From: Acidiluteibacter ferrifornacis
GTDB lineage: Bacteria > Bacteroidota > Bacteroidia > Flavobacteriales_E > Vicingaceae
Length of the DNA stretch: 64,000 nucleotides
Direction of reading: 5' to 3'
NCBI RefSeq assembly: GCF_009909615.1
Contig: NZ_WWNE01000007.1
Location: forward strand, 229,669-293,668
The position numbers and the translations under genes were made by a program. The notes beneath the pieces were generated by a model. That model saw only the letters and a program-made list of their open reading frames with translations, made no database searches and had not been told where the DNA came from. Below, piece by piece: positions 7,855-15,536 of this stretch (position 1 is the stretch's first letter; every line of letters starts with the position of its first letter).

Positions 7855-10459
7855 TCAAACCCTAGAACAAAAGATTTCAGCAGGGTTTGAAATGGGCGTT
7901 CCTCGTCCTGAAATTCCTGCATATATAACCACGAATCTTAATCCAAAGTTTGAGCTTCGCCCCTATCAAGAAGAAGCCTTTTCAAGGTTTATCTTTTATA
8001 CCGAGAAATATCCGGGAAAGATTTTACCTACTCAGCTATTGTTTCACATGGCTACAGGTAGCGGCAAAACCATGATGATGGCAGGCTGTATGCTTCACCT
8101 ATATGAGTTAGGCTACAGAAACTTTATATTCTTTGTAAACAGCAATACCATTATTGAGAAGACCAGAGATAACTTCTTGAATGATGCTTCCACAAAATAC
8201 CTCTTTGCAGAAACGATTTCTATTGCGGAACAAAAGATCAATGTCAAAGAAGTAGATTCATTTGAAGGGGTAAATGAAGACGATATAAACATAGTCTTCA
8301 CCACCATTCACGGTTTACATTCAGACCTGAACAATCCCAAGGAAAACAGTCTCACCTATGAAGATTTTGAAGACAAGAAAATTGTCCTGATTTCTGATGA
8401 AGCCCACCACATAAACGCAGATACCAAAAACAGTAAGAAGCTGACCAAAGGAGAGTTGGAAGACAAGTTGAGTTGGGAAAAGACTGTGACCAAAATCTTC
8501 AACGCTTCAAAGGATAATTACCTCTTAGAGTTTACTGCAACAGCAGACTTGGCCAATGCAGCCATTGCAGAAAAGTATAAGGATAAACTCATTTTTGATT
8601 ACCCATTAAAGCAATTCAAGAAGGATTTATATTCCAAAGAAGTAAAGATTCTACAAGCGGAGATAGATCCCTTTCAAAGAGCATTACAGGCTATTATTCT
8701 GAACCAGTACCGCAGAAAAGTATTTGAAAAGAATGGTTGGCACATTAAGCCAGTTGTACTCTTCAAATCCAAAAAGATTGATGAAAGTGCAGCTTTCTTT
8801 GCAGAGTTTGTGGAAGGGATTAAATCCCTGTCCAAATCAGATATTGATAAAGTCTATGCTGCCAACACGAACAACGCCATAACAGAAGCAAAATCATATT
8901 TTGAATCCAATGGGGTTACTATTGCAAACCTGATTCAAGAGTTGAAAGAAGACTTCTCAGAAGACAAATGTATTTCTGTTGACAGCAAGTCTGATTCAGA
9001 AGAAAAGCAGCTCATAATCAATAGCCTAGAAGATGAAAACAACGAATACCGTGCGGTATTCGCTGTTGACAAACTCAATGAAGGTTGGGATGTACTCAAC
9101 CTATTTGATATTGTAAGGCTTTATGATTCCAGGGATGCTGACACAAAAACAGGAAAAGTTGGAAAGACTACCATGTCAGAAGCACAGCTAATTGGTCGTG
9201 GTGCTCGTTACTGTCCTTTTAAGTTGTCAGAAGACCAAGACAAGTACAAAAGGAAATATGATAAGGACCTTACCAACCCACTCCGTATTTGTGAAGAGCT
9301 GTACTATCATGCAGCCTACAATCCTCGTTACATTTCTGAACTGAATAAAGCACTTGAAGACATTGGCCTAAAAGACACAAAAACCAAGCAGGTAGAATTG
9401 TTCCTGAAACCTGAGTTTAAAGAAACAGACTTCTACAAGAGCGGCCTAGTCTATGTGAATGAAAAAGTGCCTAACCAACGTGAAGAAGTAAAAGAACTGC
9501 CAAAACACCTGAGAGATAAGGTTCATAAGGTAAAACTCGCTACAGGCTACACCAGTGTAAGCATTGCTTTTCAATCTTCAACTGACAACCTTCAAAGAGA
9601 CCAAAAGACCTACAAGCTCAGTGAGATTGATTATAGAATCAGACTGAAAGCATTGAGCAAGCTCAAATTCTATCGCTTCAACAACCTAAAGAAGCACTTT
9701 CCTCATTTAGATTCAGTTGAGCAGTTTATTACAGATGATAGCTATGCCAATACCATTTCAGTTGAGCTATCCGGCACAAAAGAACAGGTAGAGTCTCCTA
9801 CTCCAGATATGTTCCTTGAAGCCTGTATTCAAGCCTTTGATGATACCGCCAAACAGATTCAAAGCAATGCCATTGATTTTGTTGGTTCTAAATCCTTCAA
9901 GCCTAAAGGCTTGCCGTATTTGTTCAAGGACAAAGTATTGAATATTACTGTAAATGAAGATGGTGATGCAGAATATGGCCGTTCACAGAAAGAACCTAGC
10001 AATGCAGACCTTCTCATTGATTTAGGGCAAGAAGAATGGTACGCACACAATGATAACTACGGTACTTCAGAAGAGAAATACCTTGTCAAGTTTATCAAGC
10101 AAGCACATACAGAACTATCAAAGGAATATGAAGATGTGTACCTACTCAGAAATGAAAGATTCTTCAAGCTGTTTGCCTTTGATGATGGCCGTGCAGTAGA
10201 GCCTGATTTTGTGCTTTACCTGAAAAAGGAAGTTGAAAAGAAGTACCTATTCTATCAAATATTCATTGAACCAAAAGGTCAGCACCTTATCAAGAATGAT
10301 GAATGGAAGCAGGAATTTCTAACACAGATAGAAGAAGAATACGAACTCGAAACAGTTTTTGAAAATAAGGAATACAAATTGGTGGGAATGCCATTCTACA
10401 ATGAGACTTTGACAAGGACAGATTTTGAGAAGAAACTACAAGAGTACTATGGAAAATAG
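7847..10459 (+). CDS. res: Type III restriction endonuclease subunit (Res)
   Basis: An 870-residue SF2 helicase-nuclease. Walker A ATGSGKT is at residues 69-75 and the DEAH box (SDEAHH) at about 184-187. The late helicase motifs include DKLNEGWDVLN and QLIGRGARYCPF. The C-terminal nuclease has a PD...ExK pattern, EPDFVLYL near residue 784 and IEPKG near 807. Res forms a complex with Mod and cleaves unmodified DNA after ATP-dependent translocation. Length and motif spacing are normal and all key residues I can check are present, so the system looks intact. It overlaps dinD at its start and the RhuM gene at its end. Confidence 0.93.
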   Translation: MSSQTLEQKISAGFEMGVPRPEIPAYITTNLNPKFELRPYQEEAFSRFIFYTEKYPGKILPTQLLFHMATGSGKTMMMAGCMLHLYELGYRNFIFFVNSNTIIEKTRDNFLNDASTKYLFAETISIAEQKINVKEVDSFEGVNEDDINIVFTTIHGLHSDLNNPKENSLTYEDFEDKKIVLISDEAHHINADTKNSKKLTKGELEDKLSWEKTVTKIFNASKDNYLLEFTATADLANAAIAEKYKDKLIFDYPLKQFKKDLYSKEVKILQAEIDPFQRALQAIILNQYRRKVFEKNGWHIKPVVLFKSKKIDESAAFFAEFVEGIKSLSKSDIDKVYAANTNNAITEAKSYFESNGVTIANLIQELKEDFSEDKCISVDSKSDSEEKQLIINSLEDENNEYRAVFAVDKLNEGWDVLNLFDIVRLYDSRDADTKTGKVGKTTMSEAQLIGRGARYCPFKLSEDQDKYKRKYDKDLTNPLRICEELYYHAAYNPRYISELNKALEDIGLKDTKTKQVELFLKPEFKETDFYKSGLVYVNEKVPNQREEVKELPKHLRDKVHKVKLATGYTSVSIAFQSSTDNLQRDQKTYKLSEIDYRIRLKALSKLKFYRFNNLKKHFPHLDSVEQFITDDSYANTISVELSGTKEQVESPTPDMFLEACIQAFDDTAKQIQSNAIDFVGSKSFKPKGLPYLFKDKVLNITVNEDGDAEYGRSQKEPSNADLLIDLGQEEWYAHNDNYGTSEEKYLVKFIKQAHTELSKEYEDVYLLRNERFFKLFAFDDGRAVEPDFVLYLKKEVEKKYLFYQIFIEPKGQHLIKNDEWKQEFLTQIEEEYELETVFENKEYKLVGMPFYNETLTRTDFEKKLQEYYGK

Positions 10460-11489
10460 CCTCACCCCAAATCAAAGTGAATTTCTACTCTACGTTTCCC
10501 AGAGCGGTGATGTAAAGGTAGATGTATTGCTACAGGATGAAACCGTATGGCTTACCCAAAAGGGAATGCAGGAGTTGTTTGAAAAAGCCAAGTCCACCAT
10601 TTCCGAGCACATTACCAATGTATTTGAAGAAGGTGAGTTGGAAGAAGAAGTGGTTGTTCGGGATTTCCGAACTACCAGTCCACATGGAGCCATAAAGGGT
10701 AAAACTCAGGAAAATACCGTAAAGTATTACAACCTTGATGTGATTATCTCAGTAGGCTATCGGGTAAAGTCTCAAAGGGGTACACAATTCCGCATTTGGG
10801 CAACTAAGATATTGCGAGAGTATATTATCAAAGGCTTTGCCATGGATGATGAACGCCTCAAGCAAGGTTCTGCCCTATTCGGTAAAGATTACTTTGATGA
10901 ATTGCTTGAACGTATCCGTGAGATACGAGCCAGTGAAAGACGATTTTATCAAAAAATCACGGACATATATGCCCAGTGCAGCATTGATTATGACCCCAAA
11001 GCGGAAATTACCCAAACCTTTTATAAGACGGTTCAAAACAAACTGCATTGGGCTATTACAGGCCACACCGCAGCGGAGCTAATCAAAGGTCGAGCGGATT
11101 CCAAAAAGCCAAAAATGGGTTTGACCACATGGAAAAATGCTCCCAAAGGCAAGATTCTAAAAACAGACGTTTCAGTAGCAAAAAACTACCTGAGTGAAAA
11201 GGAACTGAAAGAACTCAACCGAATCGTGACCATGTACCTTGACTTTGCCGAGCTACAAGCCGAAAAACAAAACCCCATGAAAATGGTGGATTGGGTCAGC
11301 CGCTTAGATGCCTTCTTGCAGTTCAATGACTACAAGGTGCTAAAAGATGCAGGTAAAATATCGGCTTCCATTGCCAAGCAATTAGCTGAAAAGGAATACA
11401 GCAAATACCGAGTAGTACAAGACAAGGAGTTTGAATCTGACTTTGATAAAGAAGTGAAGCGAATCACCAAAAAGGGAAAGAAAAAGTAA
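10449..11489 (+). CDS. RhuM-family protein
   Basis: A 346-residue protein starting at ATG 10449 (MENSLTPNQSEFL), overlapping the res stop by 11 bp; an upstream in-frame start at 10425 would overlap further. It has the RhuM N-terminus (VWLTQKGMQELFEKAKSTISEHI, a helix-turn-helix-like segment), the middle TVKYYNLDVIISVGYRV and a Lys-rich tail. RhuM was named from a Salmonella pathogenicity island; its biochemical role is unknown, and relatives are often carried in mobile elements and beside restriction systems. Position between res and the Argonaute gene argues for a defence-linked role. Confidence 0.88.
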   Translation: MENSLTPNQSEFLLYVSQSGDVKVDVLLQDETVWLTQKGMQELFEKAKSTISEHITNVFEEGELEEEVVVRDFRTTSPHGAIKGKTQENTVKYYNLDVIISVGYRVKSQRGTQFRIWATKILREYIIKGFAMDDERLKQGSALFGKDYFDELLERIREIRASERRFYQKITDIYAQCSIDYDPKAEITQTFYKTVQNKLHWAITGHTAAELIKGRADSKKPKMGLTTWKNAPKGKILKTDVSVAKNYLSEKELKELNRIVTMYLDFAELQAEKQNPMKMVDWVSRLDAFLQFNDYKVLKDAGKISASIAKQLAEKEYSKYRVVQDKEFESDFDKEVKRITKKGKKK

Positions 11490-11495
11490 ACGCCT

Positions 11496-13562
11496 ATGCA
11501 GAAGAACCAAGAGCTATTTTTCAATGTACTTAAATTCGATTGGCCTACAGAAGCACTAAAATTTCACTTCTTCGGAGATGAAATACCAGGAGCAGAACGA
11601 ATCTTCCATTCGGTAGTTCCTGATGAAATCAAAGAGCAATTTCCAAACCTTGGCAGCCAAGAGCAAGAACACCTTTACACCACCTATACGGTGGCTAATG
11701 AAGGTTCTGTAAGCGTTTCGCTCAATCTAAGCGAGAGCAAATACAGTTTCGCAAAGCGATACTTCAATTGGCTCATTCGCAATCACTTTTTGAGTAAAGA
11801 AGATACTTTGGTTCGCTCTACTTTCATTTCAGATACCAATGTTTGGATTCCTGCAACCAAACAGCCCTACACCGATTTTACAGTCTATGAAAAGTACACG
11901 CTCAAGGTTCAAATCAAGCACTTTAGCGGTTACCCTGAAATCCTGCTTTCCTTTGATGGCAGGTCAAAAGTCTTTAAACAGCCAGCCAATGAGTTAATCC
12001 ATTCTGTAAGTGCCGCAGCTTTCAATTGGGTGATGTATGATGGGGCTATTCAGAAATGGGATGATTTACAAGAAGCAGATGAAGACATAGACAATGCAGA
12101 AGTGTTTCCGGTACTCAATGCAGATATTGAAAACGCCATGGGTTATCCTTATGAACCGATCAAACCTACCAACAAGTATTCTGATTATTTAGACCTGATT
12201 GTTAAGTTCTACAAGCAGTATATCAATGTTGAAGACTTCAAAAAGGTCATAGACCTGCACAAGAGTGGCTTTATCAAAGTAAAGCCCACTTCTATTGATT
12301 CCACCTCAGAAGAAAGTAATGAATTGCTCTTTGGCAATGGCAATACCGAGAAAGTACCCTACACAGGAATCAAGCTGCATAAACCCTACAAGAAAAGCCC
12401 CCATTCAGCCGTCAACCTATTCTATATCTTCCATGAAGATGATTACGAAACAGTCAAAGACCTTAACAGTCGTTTCAAAAATGGTTTCGGCTTCTTTAAA
12501 GGCTTAGAGCGGTTTGCCAAAATCATGTTCCATACGCAGGAAGGGTTCAGCATTCGTTTTAAGGACAGGGATAATCCAATTGAGCAGATAGAAGAAATAC
12601 TAACCAAGAGAACCTTTGACCCTGCGGTACAATACATAGCAGTTTATATCACACCATTTGGCAAGTTTGATACTGACAAGCAACACCGAGAAATCTACTA
12701 TCAGGTCAAAGAACTCTTGCTCAAAAGGAACATTACTTCTCAGGCCATAGACCCTGCCAAGATGGAAGAACAAGGTGAAGATTGGGTATATAGCTTACCC
12801 AACATTTCAATTGCCATGCTCGCAAAGCTCAATGGCATTCCTTGGCAACTCAAACAGACAGAACAAAGTGAATTGATTGTAGGTATTGGAGCTTTCCTTC
12901 ATAAAGAAGAAAACATTCAGTACATAGGTTCGTCTTTCAGCTTCACCAATCATGGCCGCTTCAATCGCTTTGAGTATTTCATGAAAAATGAGATTGATGT
13001 ACTTGCAGGTTCAATAGCTGATTCAGTTCGTCAGTATGCAGCGGCACATGGCGAACCTTCCAGGCTCATAATCCACTTCTACAAAACCATGAGTAGAGCG
13101 GAAATTGAACCCATACAGCATGAGCTAAAGAATCTTGGCTTAGACATTCCGGTATTCATTATCACAATCAATAAAACCGAATCAAGAGACATATTAGCAT
13201 TTGACAAGAAATGGAACGGTAGAATGCCTATGAGTGGCACGTTTATCAATTTGGGCGGTAAGCAGTATCTGTTGTTCAACAGTACCAGGTATGCCACTTC
13301 ATTACCCAAGCCCAAAGACGGCTATCCATTTCCCGTAAAGCTCAAAATTGATTGTACAGATAGGGAAGAATTGAAAGATACGAAAGTGATTAAGAACCTG
13401 ATAGAACAAGTCTATCAGTTCAGCAGAATGTATTGGAAATCGGTACGCCAACAGAACTTACCAGTTACGATCAAATACCCTGAAATGGTGGCTCAAATCG
13501 CCCCACATTTCAACGCAAACGACATTCCCGAATATGGTAAAACGAATCTTTGGTTCTTATGA
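11496..13562 (+). CDS. Prokaryotic Argonaute (MID-PIWI) protein, catalytically degenerate
   Basis: A 688-residue protein with a recognisable MID-PIWI C-terminal half. The MID region (about 375-450) has a Y401/K405/Q416 pattern like the guide 5'-phosphate pocket, then AKLNGIPWQL. PIWI (about 455-688) shows VGIGAF at 462-467, MSGTFINLGGKQYLLF near 579-594, SRMYWKSV at 643-650 and LPVTIKYPEMVA at 655-666, ending in the typical hydrophobic LWFL. The first catalytic aspartate position is G465, and the RDG-like motif reads YKTM at 529-532, so slicing is unlikely. The N-terminal 370 residues may hold N, L1 and a reduced PAZ domain. It follows RhuM by 6 bp in the type III operon. Guide-directed sensing with another effector is the inferred role. 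Confidence 0.85.
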   Translation: MQKNQELFFNVLKFDWPTEALKFHFFGDEIPGAERIFHSVVPDEIKEQFPNLGSQEQEHLYTTYTVANEGSVSVSLNLSESKYSFAKRYFNWLIRNHFLSKEDTLVRSTFISDTNVWIPATKQPYTDFTVYEKYTLKVQIKHFSGYPEILLSFDGRSKVFKQPANELIHSVSAAAFNWVMYDGAIQKWDDLQEADEDIDNAEVFPVLNADIENAMGYPYEPIKPTNKYSDYLDLIVKFYKQYINVEDFKKVIDLHKSGFIKVKPTSIDSTSEESNELLFGNGNTEKVPYTGIKLHKPYKKSPHSAVNLFYIFHEDDYETVKDLNSRFKNGFGFFKGLERFAKIMFHTQEGFSIRFKDRDNPIEQIEEILTKRTFDPAVQYIAVYITPFGKFDTDKQHREIYYQVKELLLKRNITSQAIDPAKMEEQGEDWVYSLPNISIAMLAKLNGIPWQLKQTEQSELIVGIGAFLHKEENIQYIGSSFSFTNHGRFNRFEYFMKNEIDVLAGSIADSVRQYAAAHGEPSRLIIHFYKTMSRAEIEPIQHELKNLGLDIPVFIITINKTESRDILAFDKKWNGRMPMSGTFINLGGKQYLLFNSTRYATSLPKPKDGYPFPVKLKIDCTDREELKDTKVIKNLIEQVYQFSRMYWKSVRQQNLPVTIKYPEMVAQIAPHFNANDIPEYGKTNLWFL

Positions 13563-13564
13563 AA
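13506..13564 (+). repeat. 59-bp direct repeat, copy 1 (Argonaute 3' end)
   Basis: The last 57 bases of the Argonaute gene plus two more bases, running into the first codons of the AraC-type gene. It matches 25056-25114 at 58 of 59 positions; the only difference is G13530 against A25080. This copy is in its native coding context, so it is the likely source. Confidence 0.95.
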
Positions 13565-14131
13565 CAAAATGAACTATTACACATCAAAAACATGGTTTGT
13601 CCCCGCTGCATAATGGCAGTAAGGGACGAGCTCAACGAACTCGAAATTCAATTTCAGGATGTTCAATTAGGTCAGGTCATTCTTTCAGATCCTATTGACA
13701 AGCAAAAACTCAAATCGCTTAGCAATCAATTGAATGCTTTAGGATTTGAGTTGCTCGAACCAGGAAAGTCAGTACTGATCTCTAAAATCAAAACCGTAAT
13801 TATTGAACAAATTCATCACGAGCAAGAACCCCTTTCCATCAACTTTTCTTCTTTAATTTCGGATGAACTGAACCATGAATACACATACTTGAGCAGGCTA
13901 TTCTCCTCCGTTGAAGGGATTACCATTGAGAAATTCATTGTCCTTCAAAAAATTGAAAAGGTCAAAGAGTATTTGATTTACAACCAAATGACCTTATCAG
14001 AGATTGCCCTAGAAATGAACTACAGCAGTGTAGCGCATCTTTCTGCTCAGTTCAAGAAAGAAACGGGAATGACCCCTACTAAATTCAAAGGTCAATCGAG
14101 TCACCATAGAAAGCCCTTAGATAAGATCTGA
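13559..14131 (+). CDS. AraC-family regulator with HMA-like metal-sensing N-terminus
   Basis: A 190-residue protein. ATG 13559 overlaps the Argonaute stop (ATGA). The first ~80 residues resemble a heavy-metal-associated domain with one CxxC pair (NMVCPRCIMAV). The C-terminus is an AraC helix-turn-helix (about 115-180: FIVLQKIEKVKEYLIYNQM, LSEIALEMNYSSVAHLSAQF, KKETGMTPTKFK). This architecture is typical of Bacteroidota copper regulators that activate HMA and RND efflux genes. The two near-identical 24-bp motifs upstream of the next transcription units are its probable binding sites. It is the first gene of the copper module. Confidence 0.85.
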   Translation: MKQNELLHIKNMVCPRCIMAVRDELNELEIQFQDVQLGQVILSDPIDKQKLKSLSNQLNALGFELLEPGKSVLISKIKTVIIEQIHHEQEPLSINFSSLISDELNHEYTYLSRLFSSVEGITIEKFIVLQKIEKVKEYLIYNQMTLSEIALEMNYSSVAHLSAQFKKETGMTPTKFKGQSSHHRKPLDKI

Positions 14132-14143
14132 GCATAATTTCAT

Positions 14144-14167
14144 AAACCAAAGTCAATATTGTGTAAC
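14144..14167 (+). promoter_or_regulatory. Putative metal-regulator operator, copy 1
   Basis: A 24-bp motif beginning AAACCAAAGTCAA and ending TGTAAC, 52 bp upstream of the HMA gene. It matches 14955-14978 at 21 of 24 positions. Both copies precede genes of the copper module and lie close to the AraC-type regulator gene, so they are likely its binding sites. Confidence 0.6.
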
Positions 14168-14218
14168 GTTCAAAGACAGCTGATTTCCCAATTTTGTGAT
14201 CCCAAAAAAGGATAAGCA

Positions 14219-14485
14219 ATGCATAGTAGAACATACAAAATTGAAGGAATGACCTGCGGTGGATGTGTAGCAAGTGTAAAAAATCAATTGTTGACAGCTT
14301 CTGAAATCAAAGAAGCTCATGTTCAGCTTGATTTCCCACAGGCACAGTTGAATTTAAATGAACCCATTGCTCTTGAATTTCTACAAGCACTTGTCAAGAA
14401 AGCGGGAGATTATTCCATATCGGAAACTCCTTCTGTGCAGGAAAAAACAATAGATCAACTTCCAAATAAGTCTACAAGTACATAA
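14219..14485 (+). CDS. Heavy-metal-associated (HMA) domain protein, probably the front half of a split HMA-MauE gene
   Basis: An 88-residue protein with one HMA domain: the metal-binding MTCGGC motif at residues 10-15, the usual beta-alpha-beta spacing, then a hydrophilic linker. In many Bacteroidota this domain is fused through such a linker to a MauE/DoxX-like membrane domain. Here TAA at 14483-14485 interrupts the linker, and the same frame continues at once as KPLLLIVSFIAAV. It can still work as a small cytosolic copper chaperone. The operator at 14144-14167 lies upstream. Confidence 0.8.
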   Translation: MHSRTYKIEGMTCGGCVASVKNQLLTASEIKEAHVQLDFPQAQLNLNEPIALEFLQALVKKAGDYSISETPSVQEKTIDQLPNKSTST

Positions 14486-14956
14486 AAGCCACTATTGCTT
14501 ATTGTTTCATTTATAGCAGCCGTTACTGCACTCTCACAGTTTCCTTTCGCCTCATTTTCAACAATGCTATGGATGCGTCATTTTATGGCGGGCTTTTTCA
14601 TTGTCTTCGCCTTTTTTAAACTATTAAACCTAAAAGGCTTTGCAGACTCCTACAAAATGTATGACATAATTGCTGCTAGATGGTCGGCTTGGGGATATAT
14701 CTACCCCTTCGTGGAATTAACCCTTGGAGTTTTATATTTAATTAACCTGGCACCACTTGCAACGAACATCAGTACTGCCATTATTTTAGGAGTAAGCAGT
14801 ATTGGAGTTATAAAGAGCAACCTTGATAAGAAAAAAATCAGATGTGCCTGCCTTGGAGATGTATTTAACTTACCCATGAGTACTGTAACCATTGTCGAAG
14901 ATTTAACCATGGTAGGAATGGCCGTATTTATGCTTTTTAGTTACCAAATCTTGTAA
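14486..14956 (+). pseudogene. MauE/DoxX-like membrane domain, separated from HMA by an in-frame stop
   Basis: This stretch stays in the frame of the HMA gene, directly after its TAA, and encodes about 156 residues with four hydrophobic segments. SYKMYDIIAARW and YPFVELTLGVLYL are typical of MauE-like membrane proteins, and IRCACLGDVFNLP carries a CxC pair. It has no ATG at the front; the first usable start is a TTG at 14495, inside the first membrane segment. The simplest reading is a nonsense mutation in a fused HMA-MauE gene. Independent translation from TTG or stop readthrough cannot be excluded. Confidence 0.65.
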
Positions 14957-14978
14957 ACCAAAGTCAAAATTCTGTAAA
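14955..14978 (+). promoter_or_regulatory. Putative metal-regulator operator, copy 2
   Basis: Second copy of the 24-bp motif (AAACCAAAGTCAA ... CTGTAAA). It overlaps the end of the MauE-like reading frame and lies 26 bp upstream of the HYC_CC_PP gene. A good Bacteroidota minus-7 element, TATCTTTG, follows at 14999-15006, so the motif spans about the minus-30 to minus-55 region, as expected for an AraC-type activator. Confidence 0.6.
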
Positions 14979-15003
14979 ACACTCAATTTGTAATTTCGTA
15001 TCT

Positions 15004-15432
15004 TTGAAAATCTTGAAAAAAGTAATTGCCATATCACTCGCTTTACTCATGTTGGTTTCCAACATTGGTTTTGCTATGAATACACATTTTTGTGGCGGTC
15101 AAGCGGTAGAGACTACTTTTACCCTGGGCTTAGGAAATCCTGACTGCGGCATGGAAGATATGGAACAGGAATGCGAGAACATGCCATCTGAAGAAGAGCA
15201 GATTAAAGCTAAGCCTTGCTGTGAAAATCAGCATCAAGTCATTCAAACAGATGACATTGCAAAAACTCAGCCCTCTACATCTGTAGTTAATCCTTTTTTC
15301 TTTGCTGCCTTTGTTCAGGTTTTTATACAACCTCTGTTCTTTGTTGACAAAGGGCAATCACTATATCCAGAATATCCCCCTCCCTTCTTTGAAAGAGACG
15401 TTCAAGTTCTTTTTCAAACCTTCTTGATTTAA
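15004..15432 (+). CDS. HYC_CC_PP family metal-associated periplasmic protein
   Basis: About 142 residues from a TTG at 15004 or about 139 from a TTG at 15013; no ATG gives a complete signal peptide. The N-terminus is a signal peptide (KKVIAISLALLMLVSNIGFA), followed by NTHFCGG, a Cys/Met/Glu-rich middle, the pair KPCCEN and a C-terminal YPPPFFER. That H-C / CC / PP pattern defines a family found beside copper and other metal efflux genes in Bacteroidota; its function is unknown but metal binding is likely. The minus-7 element TATCTTTG overlaps the TTG at 15004, which favours the start at 15013 and a very short leader. It is the first gene of the efflux operon. Confidence 0.7.
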   Translation: MKILKKVIAISLALLMLVSNIGFAMNTHFCGGQAVETTFTLGLGNPDCGMEDMEQECENMPSEEEQIKAKPCCENQHQVIQTDDIAKTQPSTSVVNPFFFAAFVQVFIQPLFFVDKGQSLYPEYPPPFFERDVQVLFQTFLI

Positions 15433-15437
15433 GCCAT

Positions 15438-15536
15438 TAATACAATTTGAAACTCTCGGTCAATAGATCGCTGAGCAATTTGGCATTTCTTGCCATTGAA
15501 CATTCCTTTTCTGTTCAATCAACATTAATTGTATTA
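15438..15536 (+). promoter_or_regulatory. Structured intercistronic leader before cusA
   Basis: The 103-bp gap folds on inspection. TAATACAATT (15438-15447) is exactly complementary to AATTGTATTA (15527-15536), the latter ending on the A of the cusA ATG. Inside are TGGCA/TGCCA (15481-15485 and 15491-15495) and TTGAACA/TGTTCAA (15496-15502 and 15512-15518). A structure that takes in the start codon could limit CusA translation, or the 99-bp block could be a small inverted-repeat element. Confidence 0.45.
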
